A DNA stretch of 64,000 bases from Immundisolibacter sp049322795 (GCA_049322795.1 JBMOQH010000024.1:124001-188000), one strand, 5' to 3'; shown: positions 37,847-46,931, counted from the stretch's first letter. Program-made: numbers and translations. The notes: a model not told the origin generated them from the letters alone.

Positions 37847-39178
37847 TCAGCGGGCGCCGGTCATGTAGGCGCGCCACTGCACCAGATTGTTGAACTCCGT
37901 CACTTCGCAGTAATTGGACGGGTAGGCCACGCCGGGCCCGACCCAGTCGGCAATCGGCCGGTCCCGGTAGTTCAGGGCGACCTGGAAGTTGACGTCCTGG
38001 GTGCTGGAAATCTCGCCCTCGCAGCCGCGCTGGATGCCGTGCCAGGCCTCGGCGTCGTCCTGGTCGAAGGTGCCGCCGGCGGTGAAGGTGCGCACGCCGG
38101 CGAGCATGGCGCGCCGTTTGAATTCCTCACTGGCTTCCTCTTCCACCAGGAACCAGTTCCAGATTTCAGTGCGGCCCACGGCCACCGGCTGCCAGACGCG
38201 GATGGCGAAGAAGTTGGTGATGGGATCGGCCTGCATGTCGAAGCTGATCGGCCCGAACACCCAGGAGAAGTTGGGGAACACCGTGCCGACCGAGGCGATG
38301 CAGCGCTGGAACAAGGCCAGTTGATCGGGTTTCAGGGCGCGCTCGTACAAGGCCACCATGTCGGGGTCATGCCCCATCCAGGCCGGCATTTCAGCCGGGC
38401 CCTGGGTCCAGATGCCGTTGTACGGACCGGCGGTAACCGACGGACTGTCGAGCAAGGCCGAGTGGATCATGGCGCGTGAGCCCGGCAAGCCGCCGGCGAG
38501 TGCCGCATCCACGATCGGGCCGTGCACCTTGACTGCGTGCGGGCCGTCGGCGCCGAAGTTCAGCGGGCCGAGCTTCCAGTTGTTGGTCGGCGACCAGCGG
38601 TGCGGCAGACCGAGCACGGTCATGCCCTTGGGCGTGTGGCCGAACATGATGTCGAGGTACCAGCGCGCGTCCCCAAGGTGCTCGTCAAGCGATGGCGCGT
38701 CGTGGTTCCAGGTGGCGAACACCATGCCGGCATAGGTGCCGACGCGCGCCTGGGGCAGGTCGAGGTTTCGGAAGTTGACCTTGCCGCCGTAGGTCTGGTC
38801 CTCGGCGGTGGCCACCAGCGCGCCGTCGCTGCCGAATACCCAGCCGTGATAGGCACAGGTGAAGCCGCGCGAGTTGCCGGCGTCGCCGCGGCACACCGTC
38901 GTGCCTCGGTGGGAGCAGCTGTTCAGCAGCACGCGCACGCGGCCGGCCTGGTCGCGCACCAGGATGACCGGGTCGTTGCCCATCTTGCGGGTGACGTAGT
39001 CGCCCTTGTTCCGGATTTCCGACTCGTGGCCGATGTAGAGCCACGTGCGCGTGAAGATGCGCTGCAGTTCCAGGCGGAACAGTGTCTCGTCGGTGAAGAT
39101 CAGGCGGCTGGCGGTGGCGTTTTCGATGTCCACCAGGCGCTCGATCTCGGACGGTTGCCATCCTTGTTCAATGCGCAT
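37847..39178 (-). CDS. Aromatic-ring-hydroxylating dioxygenase, alpha (Rieske) subunit
   Basis: A 443-residue catalytic subunit. The Rieske [2Fe-2S] ligands are Cys88, His90, Cys108 and His111 (C-S-H, then C-A-Y-H). The mononuclear iron site includes His214 and His219 in GADGPHAVKVHG. With the beta subunit it would dihydroxylate an aromatic ring or hydroxylate an aromatic acid; the substrate is not predictable. No dedicated reductase or Rieske ferredoxin is encoded here, so electrons must come from elsewhere (the 7Fe FdxA nearby is not the usual donor). Confidence 0.9.
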   Translation of the reverse strand: MRIEQGWQPSEIERLVDIENATASRLIFTDETLFRLELQRIFTRTWLYIGHESEIRNKGDYVTRKMGNDPVILVRDQAGRVRVLLNSCSHRGTTVCRGDAGNSRGFTCAYHGWVFGSDGALVATAEDQTYGGKVNFRNLDLPQARVGTYAGMVFATWNHDAPSLDEHLGDARWYLDIMFGHTPKGMTVLGLPHRWSPTNNWKLGPLNFGADGPHAVKVHGPIVDAALAGGLPGSRAMIHSALLDSPSVTAGPYNGIWTQGPAEMPAWMGHDPDMVALYERALKPDQLALFQRCIASVGTVFPNFSWVFGPISFDMQADPITNFFAIRVWQPVAVGRTEIWNWFLVEEEASEEFKRRAMLAGVRTFTAGGTFDQDDAEAWHGIQRGCEGEISSTQDVNFQVALNYRDRPIADWVGPGVAYPSNYCEVTEFNNLVQWRAYMTGAR

Positions 39179-39351
39179 CTGCGTCTCCTCCTAAAGTCCG
39201 TTTCGGGGGGAATTTTGTTGGCCGGCCTGGGGGCGCCAGATCGACCCACGATGTGGGTTCAGAACGACCGTTCAGATGACGGCATCTTCGCCAAAGCGGG
39301 CGCCGCGCGCAAGCGACCGCCCGGTACCGGCGTCCCATCCGGGCCGGCGGC

Positions 39352-40293
39352 TCAGGCCGGCTGCGCCGTCACCACGCCGAAGCCGGCGATCCACGGGTCG
39401 ATCGGCCGGTAGTAGAGACGCCGCGCACGGTACGGCCCGGCGGCGGCGGAGAGCGCCGCGGCGGCGGCGAGCCAGGTGCGCACCTCGTGCCCGCCGGCGC
39501 CGGCGGCACGGGTGATGTCCGCGTCGCGGAGTTGGCTCAACGCATCGAGCTGCCTGGTCTCGAGAGCGTCAAGGAAGGCCAGGTCCCATTCGGGGTTGAG
39601 CGGCGTGCGCTCGCTGCTGGCGTCGGCGAAGCGCCGGCCCTCGCGCAGCACGTTGTCCTCGCGCGCGGCGCGCGCCTCGGGCGTCAGCGCGCCGCCGGCG
39701 ATGATCCGCTCGCGCACCGGCGCGGGTGCGCCGTCGAGCAGCGGCACCGGCGGGTCGTGCGACAGGCCGCCCGAGGCGAGCAGCAGCACGCGGCGGTCGA
39801 GCCCGGCGGCCACGCGCCCGATGCTTTCGCCGAGCGCGTGCACGCGCGCCATCGGCGGTCGCGGCGGGGCGGCGCAGTTGATGAACACCGGCACCAGCGG
39901 CGGCGCGCCGCCGGCGCCGAACAGGATTTCCAGCAACTGCGTGAAGCCGTGGTCCACCTCCATGCGGTGCGACAGGGCCGCGTCCACGCCGTCCGCGTGC
40001 GCGGCCTGCACCAGCTGCTGCGCCAATGCGCCGTCCACCGCCAGCGGCCCGGGTGCGGTCTTCCAGTCGCCGATGGACTCGGCCGCGGCGCCCACACAAA
40101 AGCTCGGCATCAGCCGGTAGAAAAAGCCGTTGAAGTGGTCCGGCGCGAACTCGATCACCACTTCCGGCGCAAACGCCCGCACGAAGTCCCGCGCCTGCTT
40201 AAGCGCCGCGTCCACTTCGGCCGCGATGCCGGGACCCGGGTCGAGGTAGTCCTTGAGCGGCGTGTGGGAGGCGAACAGCGCGGCGAGCGGCAT
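39352..40293 (-). CDS. mhpB: Class III extradiol dioxygenase, MhpB-like
   Basis: A 313-residue ring-cleavage enzyme that resembles 2,3-dihydroxyphenylpropionate 1,2-dioxygenase along its whole length. Conserved segments are ASHTPLKDYLDPG, IEFAPDHFNGFFY, HRMEVDHGFTQLLEIL, LLASGGLSHDPPVP and YYRPIDPWIAGFG. It opens a catechol ring meta to one hydroxyl with Fe(II). It lies six bases after an MhpC-type hydrolase, the next enzyme of meta-cleavage. The exact catechol substrate may differ from MhpB's. Confidence 0.9.
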   Translation of the reverse strand: MPLAALFASHTPLKDYLDPGPGIAAEVDAALKQARDFVRAFAPEVVIEFAPDHFNGFFYRLMPSFCVGAAAESIGDWKTAPGPLAVDGALAQQLVQAAHADGVDAALSHRMEVDHGFTQLLEILFGAGGAPPLVPVFINCAAPPRPPMARVHALGESIGRVAAGLDRRVLLLASGGLSHDPPVPLLDGAPAPVRERIIAGGALTPEARAAREDNVLREGRRFADASSERTPLNPEWDLAFLDALETRQLDALSQLRDADITRAAGAGGHEVRTWLAAAAALSAAAGPYRARRLYYRPIDPWIAGFGVVTAQPA

Positions 40294-40299
40294 GGCGCG

Positions 40300-41163
40300 T
40301 CAGCCGCCCGTCAGAAAGCCGATGTGCAGGGCGTTGAAGCGCGGCGCGTCCTCGAACTGCGGCCAGTGGCCGCAACGCTCCATCACGTGCAGCCGGGCGC
40401 CGGGAATCAGGCTGGCGATGCGCTCGCCCACGCTCACCGCGCCGGTCGGGTCCTTGTCGGTCCACAGCACCAGGGTCGGTGCGCGGATGGCCGCCCACTG
40501 CGCGTCGGTGAGGTTGTTGCGGCGGCGGATGTCCGGCTCCTGCAGGCACAGGATGTGCGGCATGGCGGCGCGCATGGCCGGCTGCGCGTAGATGGCCTGG
40601 CGGCAGGCGATCAGGTCGTCGGTGACCACGGCGGGATCGGCCATCAGCCATTCGAGCCGCGCCTTGATGGTGTCCCAGCTCGGGTTCTCGACCGCCGCGG
40701 TGCTCAGCGTCTTGATGCGCTCCATGACGGCCGGATCGAGCGTGGCGCCGCCGGTGGTGTTGAGCACCAGCCGGTCCACGCGCTGCGGGTGCTCCAGCGC
40801 AAAGCGCGCCGCCACCCAGCCGCCCAGCGACTCGCCCGACAGGTGCGCACGCTCGAAACCGAGCGCGTCCAGCACCGCGCGCAGGTGGTTCACGTAGGCG
40901 CCGATCTCGTAGGGCGCGAGCGGCTTGTCGCTCCAGCCGTGGCCGACCAGATCAATCGCGTAGGTGTCGAAATGCTCGCCGTGGGCGACGAGGTTTCGCG
41001 TGTAGGCCTCGGCGTGGCCGCCCGTGCCGTGCAGCAGGATCAGCGGCGGCTTGCCGCGCGTGCCGGCGTGCAGGAAGCGCGTGCGGATGCCGGCGGCGTC
41101 GAGGTAACCCTGGCTGAAGCTGCCGGCGCGCAGGTCGGCCCAGAAGCTGTGGTGCGTGCTCAC
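40300..41163 (-). CDS. Meta-cleavage product alpha/beta hydrolase (MhpC-like)
   Basis: A 287-residue alpha/beta-fold C-C hydrolase. The nucleophile serine is Ser112 in HLSGESLGGW; the aspartate lies in LVLWTDKDPTG and the histidine in MERCGHWPQFED. LLHGTGGHAEAY forms the oxyanion region. It would hydrolyse the ring-fission product of the adjacent extradiol dioxygenase. The start is GTG at 41163, overlapping the stop of the upstream hydroxylase gene in a GTGA arrangement. Confidence 0.88.
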   Translation of the reverse strand: MSTHHSFWADLRAGSFSQGYLDAAGIRTRFLHAGTRGKPPLILLHGTGGHAEAYTRNLVAHGEHFDTYAIDLVGHGWSDKPLAPYEIGAYVNHLRAVLDALGFERAHLSGESLGGWVAARFALEHPQRVDRLVLNTTGGATLDPAVMERIKTLSTAAVENPSWDTIKARLEWLMADPAVVTDDLIACRQAIYAQPAMRAAMPHILCLQEPDIRRRNNLTDAQWAAIRAPTLVLWTDKDPTGAVSVGERIASLIPGARLHVMERCGHWPQFEDAPRFNALHIGFLTGG

Positions 41164-42611
41164 AGGCTCTCCATGAAGCGGTCGAGGTGGTTCAGATAGT
41201 AGGACTTGCGCAGGTACTCGCGCTGGATGCCGGCCAGCAGCGCGCCGTAGTCGCCGGCGTAGTTCATCTCGTACAGCTCGTGACGGGCGCCGAACTCGCT
41301 GCCGCAGATGTCCCAGGCCAGACGCAGCAGCTGCGCCTTGTCCCGGCCGCCGATGCCGGCACCGCGGAGCGCCCCTTCGAGGTCGGCGCCGATCGGCGAG
41401 TCGAACTCGTGCATGGAGTTCGGCAACTGCACCAGACCGCCACCGGCCACGCGGCGGATCATCTGCACCGCCCGCGGGTACACGGTGGGCCCGAGCGCCC
41501 GGCCGCATTGCAGCGCCGGCAGGTCCGGGTACAGCACGCCGTTGTCGGGATCGATGCCGGCCTGCAGCTCGGCCGAGCGGGTGGTGTTGCGGATGGCCTC
41601 GAGGTTGGTGATGGCCTCGCCCAGCATCTGCATCACGTCCGCGCGGGTGTCGATGCCGGCCGCCTGCGCCACGCGCAGCAGCACCGCATAGACGAAGCCG
41701 AGCTTGGTCTCCAGGCGCACGTTGGTCTGGTGGGCGGTCAGCTCGCGCATGCGCGTGTCGCGGTACATGCGGTTCAGCAGGCCGATGTCCTCGTGCAGGA
41801 ACACCCGCTTCCAGGGCACCAGCACGTGGTCGAACACCACCGTGGCGTCCATCTCGTCGAAACGCGCCGACAGCGGGTAGTCCCGGCCGCGGCCCGGGTG
41901 GGCGAACGACGGCCGGCAGATGGTCTTCAGGCCCGGCGTGTTCATGGGCACCGCGAACACGTTGGCGTACGGCTCCTCGCCCGGCTGGAAGGTGGGCGGG
42001 AACGGCCACACCAGCAGCTCGTCGGCGTAGGGCGCGGCGGTGGCGATGCGCTTGGCGCCGTGCACGATGAGGCCTTCCCGGGTGCGCTCCTTCACATGCA
42101 GCGTGATGGTCGGGTCGGCCTGCTGGTGGCGCAGCCTGCCCTTGTCGAGCTGCGGGTCGAGCAGGGCGTGCGTCAGGAACAGGTCGTTCCGGGCGACGTG
42201 GCGGTAGTAAGCGACGATGGCGTCGGCGCGCTCGGCCGAGAACTCGGCAAAGAAGCTGCGCTTGGCGGCCAGCGACGCCATCATCACGTTCAGGAAATCC
42301 GGGCTGCGGCCCATCATGCCGCAGGTGGCCTCGGCCCAAAGGCGATAGGCCTCGCGCTTCAGGCGCAGCTGTTCGGGCGTGCGCGGCAGCTCGAACGGCC
42401 GGGCGATGCGCTCGCCGAACTCCGGGCAGTCCACGCTCAGGATGTCGCGGTGCTGCGGGTCGTGCTGCATGTCGTACAGCGTGGCCAGCGAGCGCACCGA
42501 GGCAGCGAACGGCTCGAAGCTGGTGACGTCCGCCACGCGCTGCCCGTCGTACCAGACCTCGCGGTCGTCCTTCAGGCCCGCGATGAATTGCGCGCCGGTT
42601 CGAATGCTCAT
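41160..42611 (-). CDS. 4-hydroxyphenylacetate 3-hydroxylase (HpaB) family flavin monooxygenase
   Basis: A 483-residue FADH2-dependent oxygenase of the HpaB/PheA group, which ortho-hydroxylates phenols to catechols. Characteristic parts are MSIRTGAQFIAGLKDDREVWYDG, FLTHALLDPQLDKGR and DATVVFDHVLVPWKRVFLHED. Some relatives are instead dechlorinating or ring-hydroxylating enzymes of natural product pathways. It needs a separate flavin reductase (HpaC type) that is not in this cluster. The following hydrolase is translationally coupled. Confidence 0.9.
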   Translation of the reverse strand: MSIRTGAQFIAGLKDDREVWYDGQRVADVTSFEPFAASVRSLATLYDMQHDPQHRDILSVDCPEFGERIARPFELPRTPEQLRLKREAYRLWAEATCGMMGRSPDFLNVMMASLAAKRSFFAEFSAERADAIVAYYRHVARNDLFLTHALLDPQLDKGRLRHQQADPTITLHVKERTREGLIVHGAKRIATAAPYADELLVWPFPPTFQPGEEPYANVFAVPMNTPGLKTICRPSFAHPGRGRDYPLSARFDEMDATVVFDHVLVPWKRVFLHEDIGLLNRMYRDTRMRELTAHQTNVRLETKLGFVYAVLLRVAQAAGIDTRADVMQMLGEAITNLEAIRNTTRSAELQAGIDPDNGVLYPDLPALQCGRALGPTVYPRAVQMIRRVAGGGLVQLPNSMHEFDSPIGADLEGALRGAGIGGRDKAQLLRLAWDICGSEFGARHELYEMNYAGDYGALLAGIQREYLRKSYYLNHLDRFMESL

Positions 42612-42629
42612 CGTGTCGTCCTCGTGCGA

Positions 42630-43916
42630 TCAGTACGGCGCGCCGTCGCGCCAGAGAGTGCCGGTGAACTCCCGGCGCAGCGTCGGCTGGTAGCGGTCGA
42701 GCGTGATGCCCAGGCGTGGCAGCACCTTGTCCACCAGCAGCTCGTTGCTCTTGAGGAGCGCGTCGATCGGCATCGGGCCGACCGAGATCCACGGCACGAT
42801 GAGGTCGGTGTTGAGGGTCTCGATCATCTGCCCCAGCAGGCGCGTGACCGTCTCGACCGAGCCGCACAGCGAGTAGCCGCGCTCGCGCACGGTGGCGGCG
42901 GTGTTGGCGATCTCGCCCTGCTCGCCGGGATTGCGCAGCGCCTCGTTGAAGCCGAACCAGTGGTGCCAGCGCGGCCACACGTAGCCGAGGCCGTTCTCCA
43001 TCAGCGCGATGGCTTCCTCGTCCGTGTCGGCGATCAGGATTTCCCGGAAGTGCCCGAGGCCCCGGCCCCACTCAAGCGGGCGTCCGGCCTCGGCGGCGGC
43101 CTGATGGAAGGCGTCGATGCAGCCGCGCACCAGCTCGTCGATGGGCGTGAACAGGATCGGGATGACCTTGTTCTGGGCCGCCCATTGCAGGGTGGCCGTG
43201 CTCATGGTGAACGGGATGTAGCTCTCGATGGTGGCCGGGTCCTGCAGCGTCATCGGCGCGATGCCGACCTGCTGGAGCATGCCGTCCGGACCCACCATGC
43301 CGGGCGCCATGGCGAGCGTGGCCGGGTGCTGCCACGGAATGCCCGGCGGCGGCAGCTGCCAGTGCTGGCCCTCGTGCCGGAACAGCGATTCGCCCCAGGC
43401 GCGGCGGATGATCGCGTAGTGCTCGGCGAACAGCTCGCGGTTGGTGCGGTCGTGTTCCTTGAACTGCGGGTCGTTGGCGGCCGTGGACCAGGCGTTGTAT
43501 TTCTGGCCGATGGTGGCCACGTGGCGGGCCTGATAGCCGCGCGCGAAGCCGGCCATCATGCGCCCTTCCGAGAAGTGGTCCAGCATGGCCAGGTCCTCGG
43601 CCATCAGCAGCGGATTGCGCGCCGGCAGCACGTTGCCCATCTGGCCGATGCGCAGCTTGCGCGTCAGGCCCGCCGCCCAGCTGCCGAGCAGGATGGGGTT
43701 GTTCGACACCTCCAGCCCTTCCAGGTGGAAGTGGTGCTCGGAAAACGCGACGAAATCGAAACCGATGTCGTCCAGCTGGCGGATCAGCCGCGCGCTGTCG
43801 CGCAGCGTGTTCTGGTAGAAGTTCGGGTTCTGGCCGGCGAAACCCTGTTCGTACTGGGCGATGCTGGCGCCGGCGCTGGGCAGCAGAAACGCGCCCAGCC
43901 TGAGTTTGTCGGTCAC
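42630..43916 (-). CDS. Luciferase-like (LLM) flavin-dependent monooxygenase
   Basis: A 428-residue bacterial-luciferase-fold enzyme using reduced FMN or F420. Conserved parts are DIGFDFVAFSEHHFHLEG, GQMGNVLPARNPLLMAEDLAMLDHFSEGR and the C-terminal CGSVETVTRLLGQMIE. The E-H-H motif and the F-S-E-G-R segment are diagnostic. It is first on this strand and probably starts the degradation operon, 81 bp from the divergent GntR gene. It may perform a Baeyer-Villiger or aromatic oxidation step; the reaction is unknown. Confidence 0.9.
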   Translation of the reverse strand: MTDKLRLGAFLLPSAGASIAQYEQGFAGQNPNFYQNTLRDSARLIRQLDDIGFDFVAFSEHHFHLEGLEVSNNPILLGSWAAGLTRKLRIGQMGNVLPARNPLLMAEDLAMLDHFSEGRMMAGFARGYQARHVATIGQKYNAWSTAANDPQFKEHDRTNRELFAEHYAIIRRAWGESLFRHEGQHWQLPPPGIPWQHPATLAMAPGMVGPDGMLQQVGIAPMTLQDPATIESYIPFTMSTATLQWAAQNKVIPILFTPIDELVRGCIDAFHQAAAEAGRPLEWGRGLGHFREILIADTDEEAIALMENGLGYVWPRWHHWFGFNEALRNPGEQGEIANTAATVRERGYSLCGSVETVTRLLGQMIETLNTDLIVPWISVGPMPIDALLKSNELLVDKVLPRLGITLDRYQPTLRREFTGTLWRDGAPY

Positions 43917-43997
43917 GTGGTTTTCTCCTCGTCAGCCCGCCCGGCGGTGGTTGGGCAGTGCAGAACAGATTATCGATCGTTCGCCTAGAATACTAAT

Positions 43998-44705
43998 ATG
44001 TTAGCCGCACCCTCAAGCCCATCAGCACCCCGTCCGGGTCGGGCGCCGCTCGCCGGCCATGCCTACGAGCACTTGAAGGCGCGCATTCTGGAAGGCGATC
44101 TGGAACCGGGCGATCGGCTGTCGGTGCAAGCGCTGGCGCAGGCGCTCGCCTGCAGCCGGGTGCCGGTGATGGAGGCGCTCAAGCGCCTGCAGACCGACGG
44201 TCTGGTCGACATCGTGCCGCAGGTGGGCTGCCAGGTGGCGGTGCCGAAGGCCGACGACGTGGCGGATTTCTTCGCCGCCTTCGCCGCGGTCGAGGGTGCC
44301 GTGGCCAGCCTTGCCGCGCAGCGCCGAACCGATGCCGATCTGACGGCCTTTCGGCAGACGCTGGCGCGTATCGAGCAGGCGCTGAGCGGCGCCGGCGGGC
44401 CGCAGGACCGGGACCCGCGATACCGGCGCCTGAACCGCGATTTTCACGGCGCCATACACGCCATGGCGCGGGCCCCGGCGGCCGGCGATATCGCCGCCGC
44501 GCTGTGGGACCGCAGCGATTTCCTCATCAAGGCGGCGTTCGGGTCGCTGCATTTCTCGCCGCGTGTGCGTGCCGCGCATACGGCGGTGGGTGATGCCATT
44601 GCCGCGGGCAATGCCGACGCCGCACAGGCGGCGATGACGCGGCACCTGCAACACGTGGGCACCGGGGTGGCGGCACGGCTGCGCGAGTTGGCCGGCGCTT
44701 CATAG
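43998..44705 (+). CDS. GntR-family (FadR/FCD type) transcriptional regulator
   Basis: A 235-residue regulator with an N-terminal winged helix (YEHLKARILEGDLEPGDRLS and ALACSRVPVMEALKRLQTDGLVDIVPQVGCQV) and a C-terminal FCD ligand-binding domain with helix histidines such as NRDFHGAIHAM and MTRHLQHV. It is divergent from the LLM-HpaB-MhpC-MhpB cluster and likely controls it in response to an aromatic acid or intermediate. There is no ribosome site, and TAGAAT at 43986-43991 is close to the ATG, so a leaderless message is possible. Confidence 0.9.
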   Translation: MLAAPSSPSAPRPGRAPLAGHAYEHLKARILEGDLEPGDRLSVQALAQALACSRVPVMEALKRLQTDGLVDIVPQVGCQVAVPKADDVADFFAAFAAVEGAVASLAAQRRTDADLTAFRQTLARIEQALSGAGGPQDRDPRYRRLNRDFHGAIHAMARAPAAGDIAAALWDRSDFLIKAAFGSLHFSPRVRAAHTAVGDAIAAGNADAAQAAMTRHLQHVGTGVAARLRELAGAS

Positions 44706-45049
44706 GCGCGCCGCGTCGCGGCCGACGCAGTGGCGCCCGTCGCCGGCGGGGCTGGCTTTGCTCCTGCACCTCATTGAAGCGGTGCGCCTCCAGCTCGCAT
44801 GGTCCATCGGCGCGCGCGTCATCACCACCGCGGGAACCATGACCCTGTTCGAAGTCCCGGCACGGACGGGTTAATCCAATCCCGCCGTCCGCGACAAGCG
44901 GGTGTTCGAGGTGCGCCGAAGTCCGCCCGCGCTGGCTCGGCAAATCCCGCCACGGTTCTTTGAGCACGATCAGCCTTGCGTCGCCGCCGCCGCACTACGC
45001 TGCCATCGCCTCGGGCGGTGACGCCCGCACCCACTGACGGAGTAGTGCC
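44706..45049. other. Intergenic region with no supported gene
   Basis: This 344-bp stretch lies between the GntR gene and the Hsp20 gene, both on the plus strand. Reading frames here are short, arginine-rich shadows. I looked for a heat-shock (sigma-32) promoter before the Hsp20 gene and found no convincing match. Confidence 0.6.
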
Positions 45050-45571
45050 ATGGCTGAAAAAGACACCCCGATCGACGTCAAGAAAACCACCCCGGCGGCT
45101 CCTGCCGGCCGCTCGCTAGGCCAGCTGCGCGAGCGCTGGGACCATCTGTTCGATGACTTTTTCGCAGATTTTCCGCGTTGGCCGGCGCTGCGCCGGCCGT
45201 TCGACATCGAGCCGCTGCGCCGGCTGACCGGTGGCGACCTGATGCCGGCGGTAGACATCAAGGAGCAGGATCACGCCTACCTGATCACCGCCGAACTGCC
45301 CGGCATGGAAGACAAGGACGTCACCGTCGAGGTCCACGACGACCTGCTCACGCTGCACGGCGAGAAGCGCGCCGAGCGCGAGGAAAAGGACAAGGGCTAT
45401 CACCTCACCGAGCGCAGCTACGGCAGCTTCACGCGCAGCTTCCGCCTGCCGCCGGATGCCGACGCCGCTCAGGCCAACGCCAGCTTCGCCAAGGGCGTGC
45501 TGACCGTGAGCGTGCCCAGGACCGCCGAGGCGAACGGCAAGGTCAAGAAGATCGAGGTGAAGTCGTCCTGA
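45050..45571 (+). CDS. Small heat-shock protein Hsp20
   Basis: A 173-residue alpha-crystallin-domain chaperone that holds unfolding proteins. The N-terminal arm includes RERWDHLFDDFFADFPRWPAL. The alpha-crystallin domain runs from MPAVDIKEQDHAYLITAEL to the conserved ASFAKGVLTVSVPR, and a short lysine-rich tail (VKKIEVKSS) carries an I-E-V version of the I-x-I/V anchor. It stands alone and ends in a region shared with a strong terminator hairpin. Confidence 0.93.
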   Translation: MAEKDTPIDVKKTTPAAPAGRSLGQLRERWDHLFDDFFADFPRWPALRRPFDIEPLRRLTGGDLMPAVDIKEQDHAYLITAELPGMEDKDVTVEVHDDLLTLHGEKRAEREEKDKGYHLTERSYGSFTRSFRLPPDADAAQANASFAKGVLTVSVPRTAEANGKVKKIEVKSS

Positions 45572-45737
45572 CCGGTGGTTTGGCAGCGGCGGCAGTCAGC
45601 CGCTGGCCGACTGGCGGTGAGGACGGAAGGCGCGGAGTCGCCGGGCAGCTAAGCCTGATCGACGCTTCGCTTTCCAGTGCTTGGCTTTTGGTTGATGCGG
45701 TTTGTGTCCCACTGCATTCTTTGCGGGCTGACAGCCG

Positions 45738-45765
45738 GGTTGTGCCCCCCGTGGGGGGCACAACC
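45738..45765. terminator. Strong hairpin between Hsp20 and PEP-CTERM genes
   Basis: GGTTGTGCCCCC at 45738-45749 pairs perfectly (12 bp) with 45754-45765 around a CGTG tetraloop. It is 10 bp past the stop of the minus-strand PEP-CTERM gene and also downstream of the plus-strand Hsp20 gene. No T-run follows on either side. Confidence 0.65.
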
Positions 45766-45774
45766 TTGGCCAGA

Positions 45775-46584
45775 TCAGGCCGCTTGACGGCGACGCAGGC
45801 CCGCCAGACCCAGCAGGCCAGCGCCCAGCAGCGCCAACGTGGCGGGGGCCGGAACCGTGCCACCGACCGGCGGCGCTCCGGTGTTGCCGGACAAGAGATT
45901 TTCGAACATCCGCTCGTTGTCGAAGCTTCCCCACAGTGGGCCGTTATCCCAAACGTTCTGGTCGGTGATGAGGAAGATGCTGCCGGGTCCGATGTTCTGA
46001 TAAGCCATCATGATGCTCGGATTGCCGTTGAACTGCTCTTCACCGAGCATCAGTGCCTGCGCCGTGCCACTGATGTTGAGAGGCGCAAACGCCGCGTACT
46101 CGTAAGTATCGACGCCGGTAGTGAGCGGGTGACTCAGGATTTGGCCGTCCAGAACACCGGCGCTGCGAAAGCCGCCATCCAAGACGTCGTTGGCGTTGAT
46201 GCTGATCGTGCTGCCCAAGAAAGCGAGTGCTGTATTGATACGGGCATTTTCAGCTGGAGCAAAGCCTCCGTGCTCGCCCATGAAGGCGATGCGCCCACCG
46301 CCCGACAGGAAATTGGCCATGGTCGTCAGTTCCGACGCGGTATAAGCATCCGCGGGTTGAACGGCCCACAGCAGGTTCACCCCGGAGAGATTGACGGTAT
46401 CCAGCGTGCCGGCGGCGATTGAAGAGGAGTGCCCGGTCAGGCCGTTGTAGAAGTTGTTAATCGGATTCAGGTCGAACCGCTCGCCCCATACCGTCACGAC
46501 GCCCGCGCTGGCCGAGGCACTGCCCAAAGCGAGCGAAACGCCCAGCAGAAGCGCCGAGCCGGCTGATTTGAGTTGGTGTTTCAT
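45775..46584 (-). CDS. PEP-CTERM sorting domain protein
   Basis: A 269-residue exported protein. A signal peptide (MKHQLKSAGSALLLGVSLAL, cleaved near ASA-GVV) is followed by a domain with SGVNLLWAVQPADAYTASEL and GGGRIAFMGEHGGFAPAENARI, reminiscent of a GATase-like or DUF4350-type fold. The C-terminal 26 residues start VPAPATLALLGAGLLGL and end with arginines, the PEP-CTERM anchor recognised by exosortase (P-A-P variant). No exosortase is in the window. Substrates of this system are usually linked to extracellular polysaccharide and flocs. A consensus sigma-54 promoter lies upstream. Confidence 0.9.
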   Translation of the reverse strand: MKHQLKSAGSALLLGVSLALGSASASAGVVTVWGERFDLNPINNFYNGLTGHSSSIAAGTLDTVNLSGVNLLWAVQPADAYTASELTTMANFLSGGGRIAFMGEHGGFAPAENARINTALAFLGSTISINANDVLDGGFRSAGVLDGQILSHPLTTGVDTYEYAAFAPLNISGTAQALMLGEEQFNGNPSIMMAYQNIGPGSIFLITDQNVWDNGPLWGSFDNERMFENLLSGNTGAPPVGGTVPAPATLALLGAGLLGLAGLRRRQAA

Positions 46585-46655
46585 AAACGCATTTCCTAGG
46601 GTAGTGGTTGGGATGCTGCAACCGTTACCCTCTGGGCACCGGCTAATCGAAATAA

Positions 46656-46671
46656 AGCAATGGGCGTGCCA
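46656..46671 (-). promoter_or_regulatory. Sigma-54 (RpoN) promoter of the PEP-CTERM gene
   Basis: On the minus strand the sequence TGGCACGCCCATTGCT matches the sigma-54 consensus TGGCAC-N5-TTGCW at every fixed position, with GG-N10-GC spacing. The minus-12 end is 72 bp before the gene's ATG. An A/T-rich tract lies just upstream and could hold an activator site. PEP-CTERM genes of proteobacteria are known to be controlled by the PrsK/PrsR two-component pair through RpoN. Confidence 0.85.
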
Positions 46672-46931
46672 TATTTATTTTTTTATATATATAACAGGAT
46701 GTTAGTTTATTTTCCCCGGCAATATGCCGACTCCTCGATGCGGAAATGTAAAAAAATCTGACGAATATCCTGGCCACACCTCGCTTCGCAGCCTGTCGGC
46801 AAACCAAGGTTGGGGCTTGGCCGGGCTGTTTATCCGACCAACCTACGCGAACGCAAACCCCGGCCGGACCCAGCAGCGTCAAGCGACAGTTGCCCAGGAG
46901 CATCATCGACAGGGGCTTGCGCTACCGCCTC

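Noticed and set aside
43960..44009. A GntR operator at CTAATATGTTAG
   Set aside because: The arms are only four bases and the match overlaps the start codon; without a second copy upstream of the LLM gene it is not supported.
44706..45049. A sigma-32 promoter or ROSE-type thermometer before hsp20
   Set aside because: No CTTGAAA-type minus-35 with a suitable minus-10, and no paired leader masking the ribosome site, could be seen.
45775..46584. An LPXTG-type sortase substrate
   Set aside because: The C-terminus has a P-A-P motif, a hydrophobic helix and arginines, which is PEP-CTERM; there is no LPxTG.
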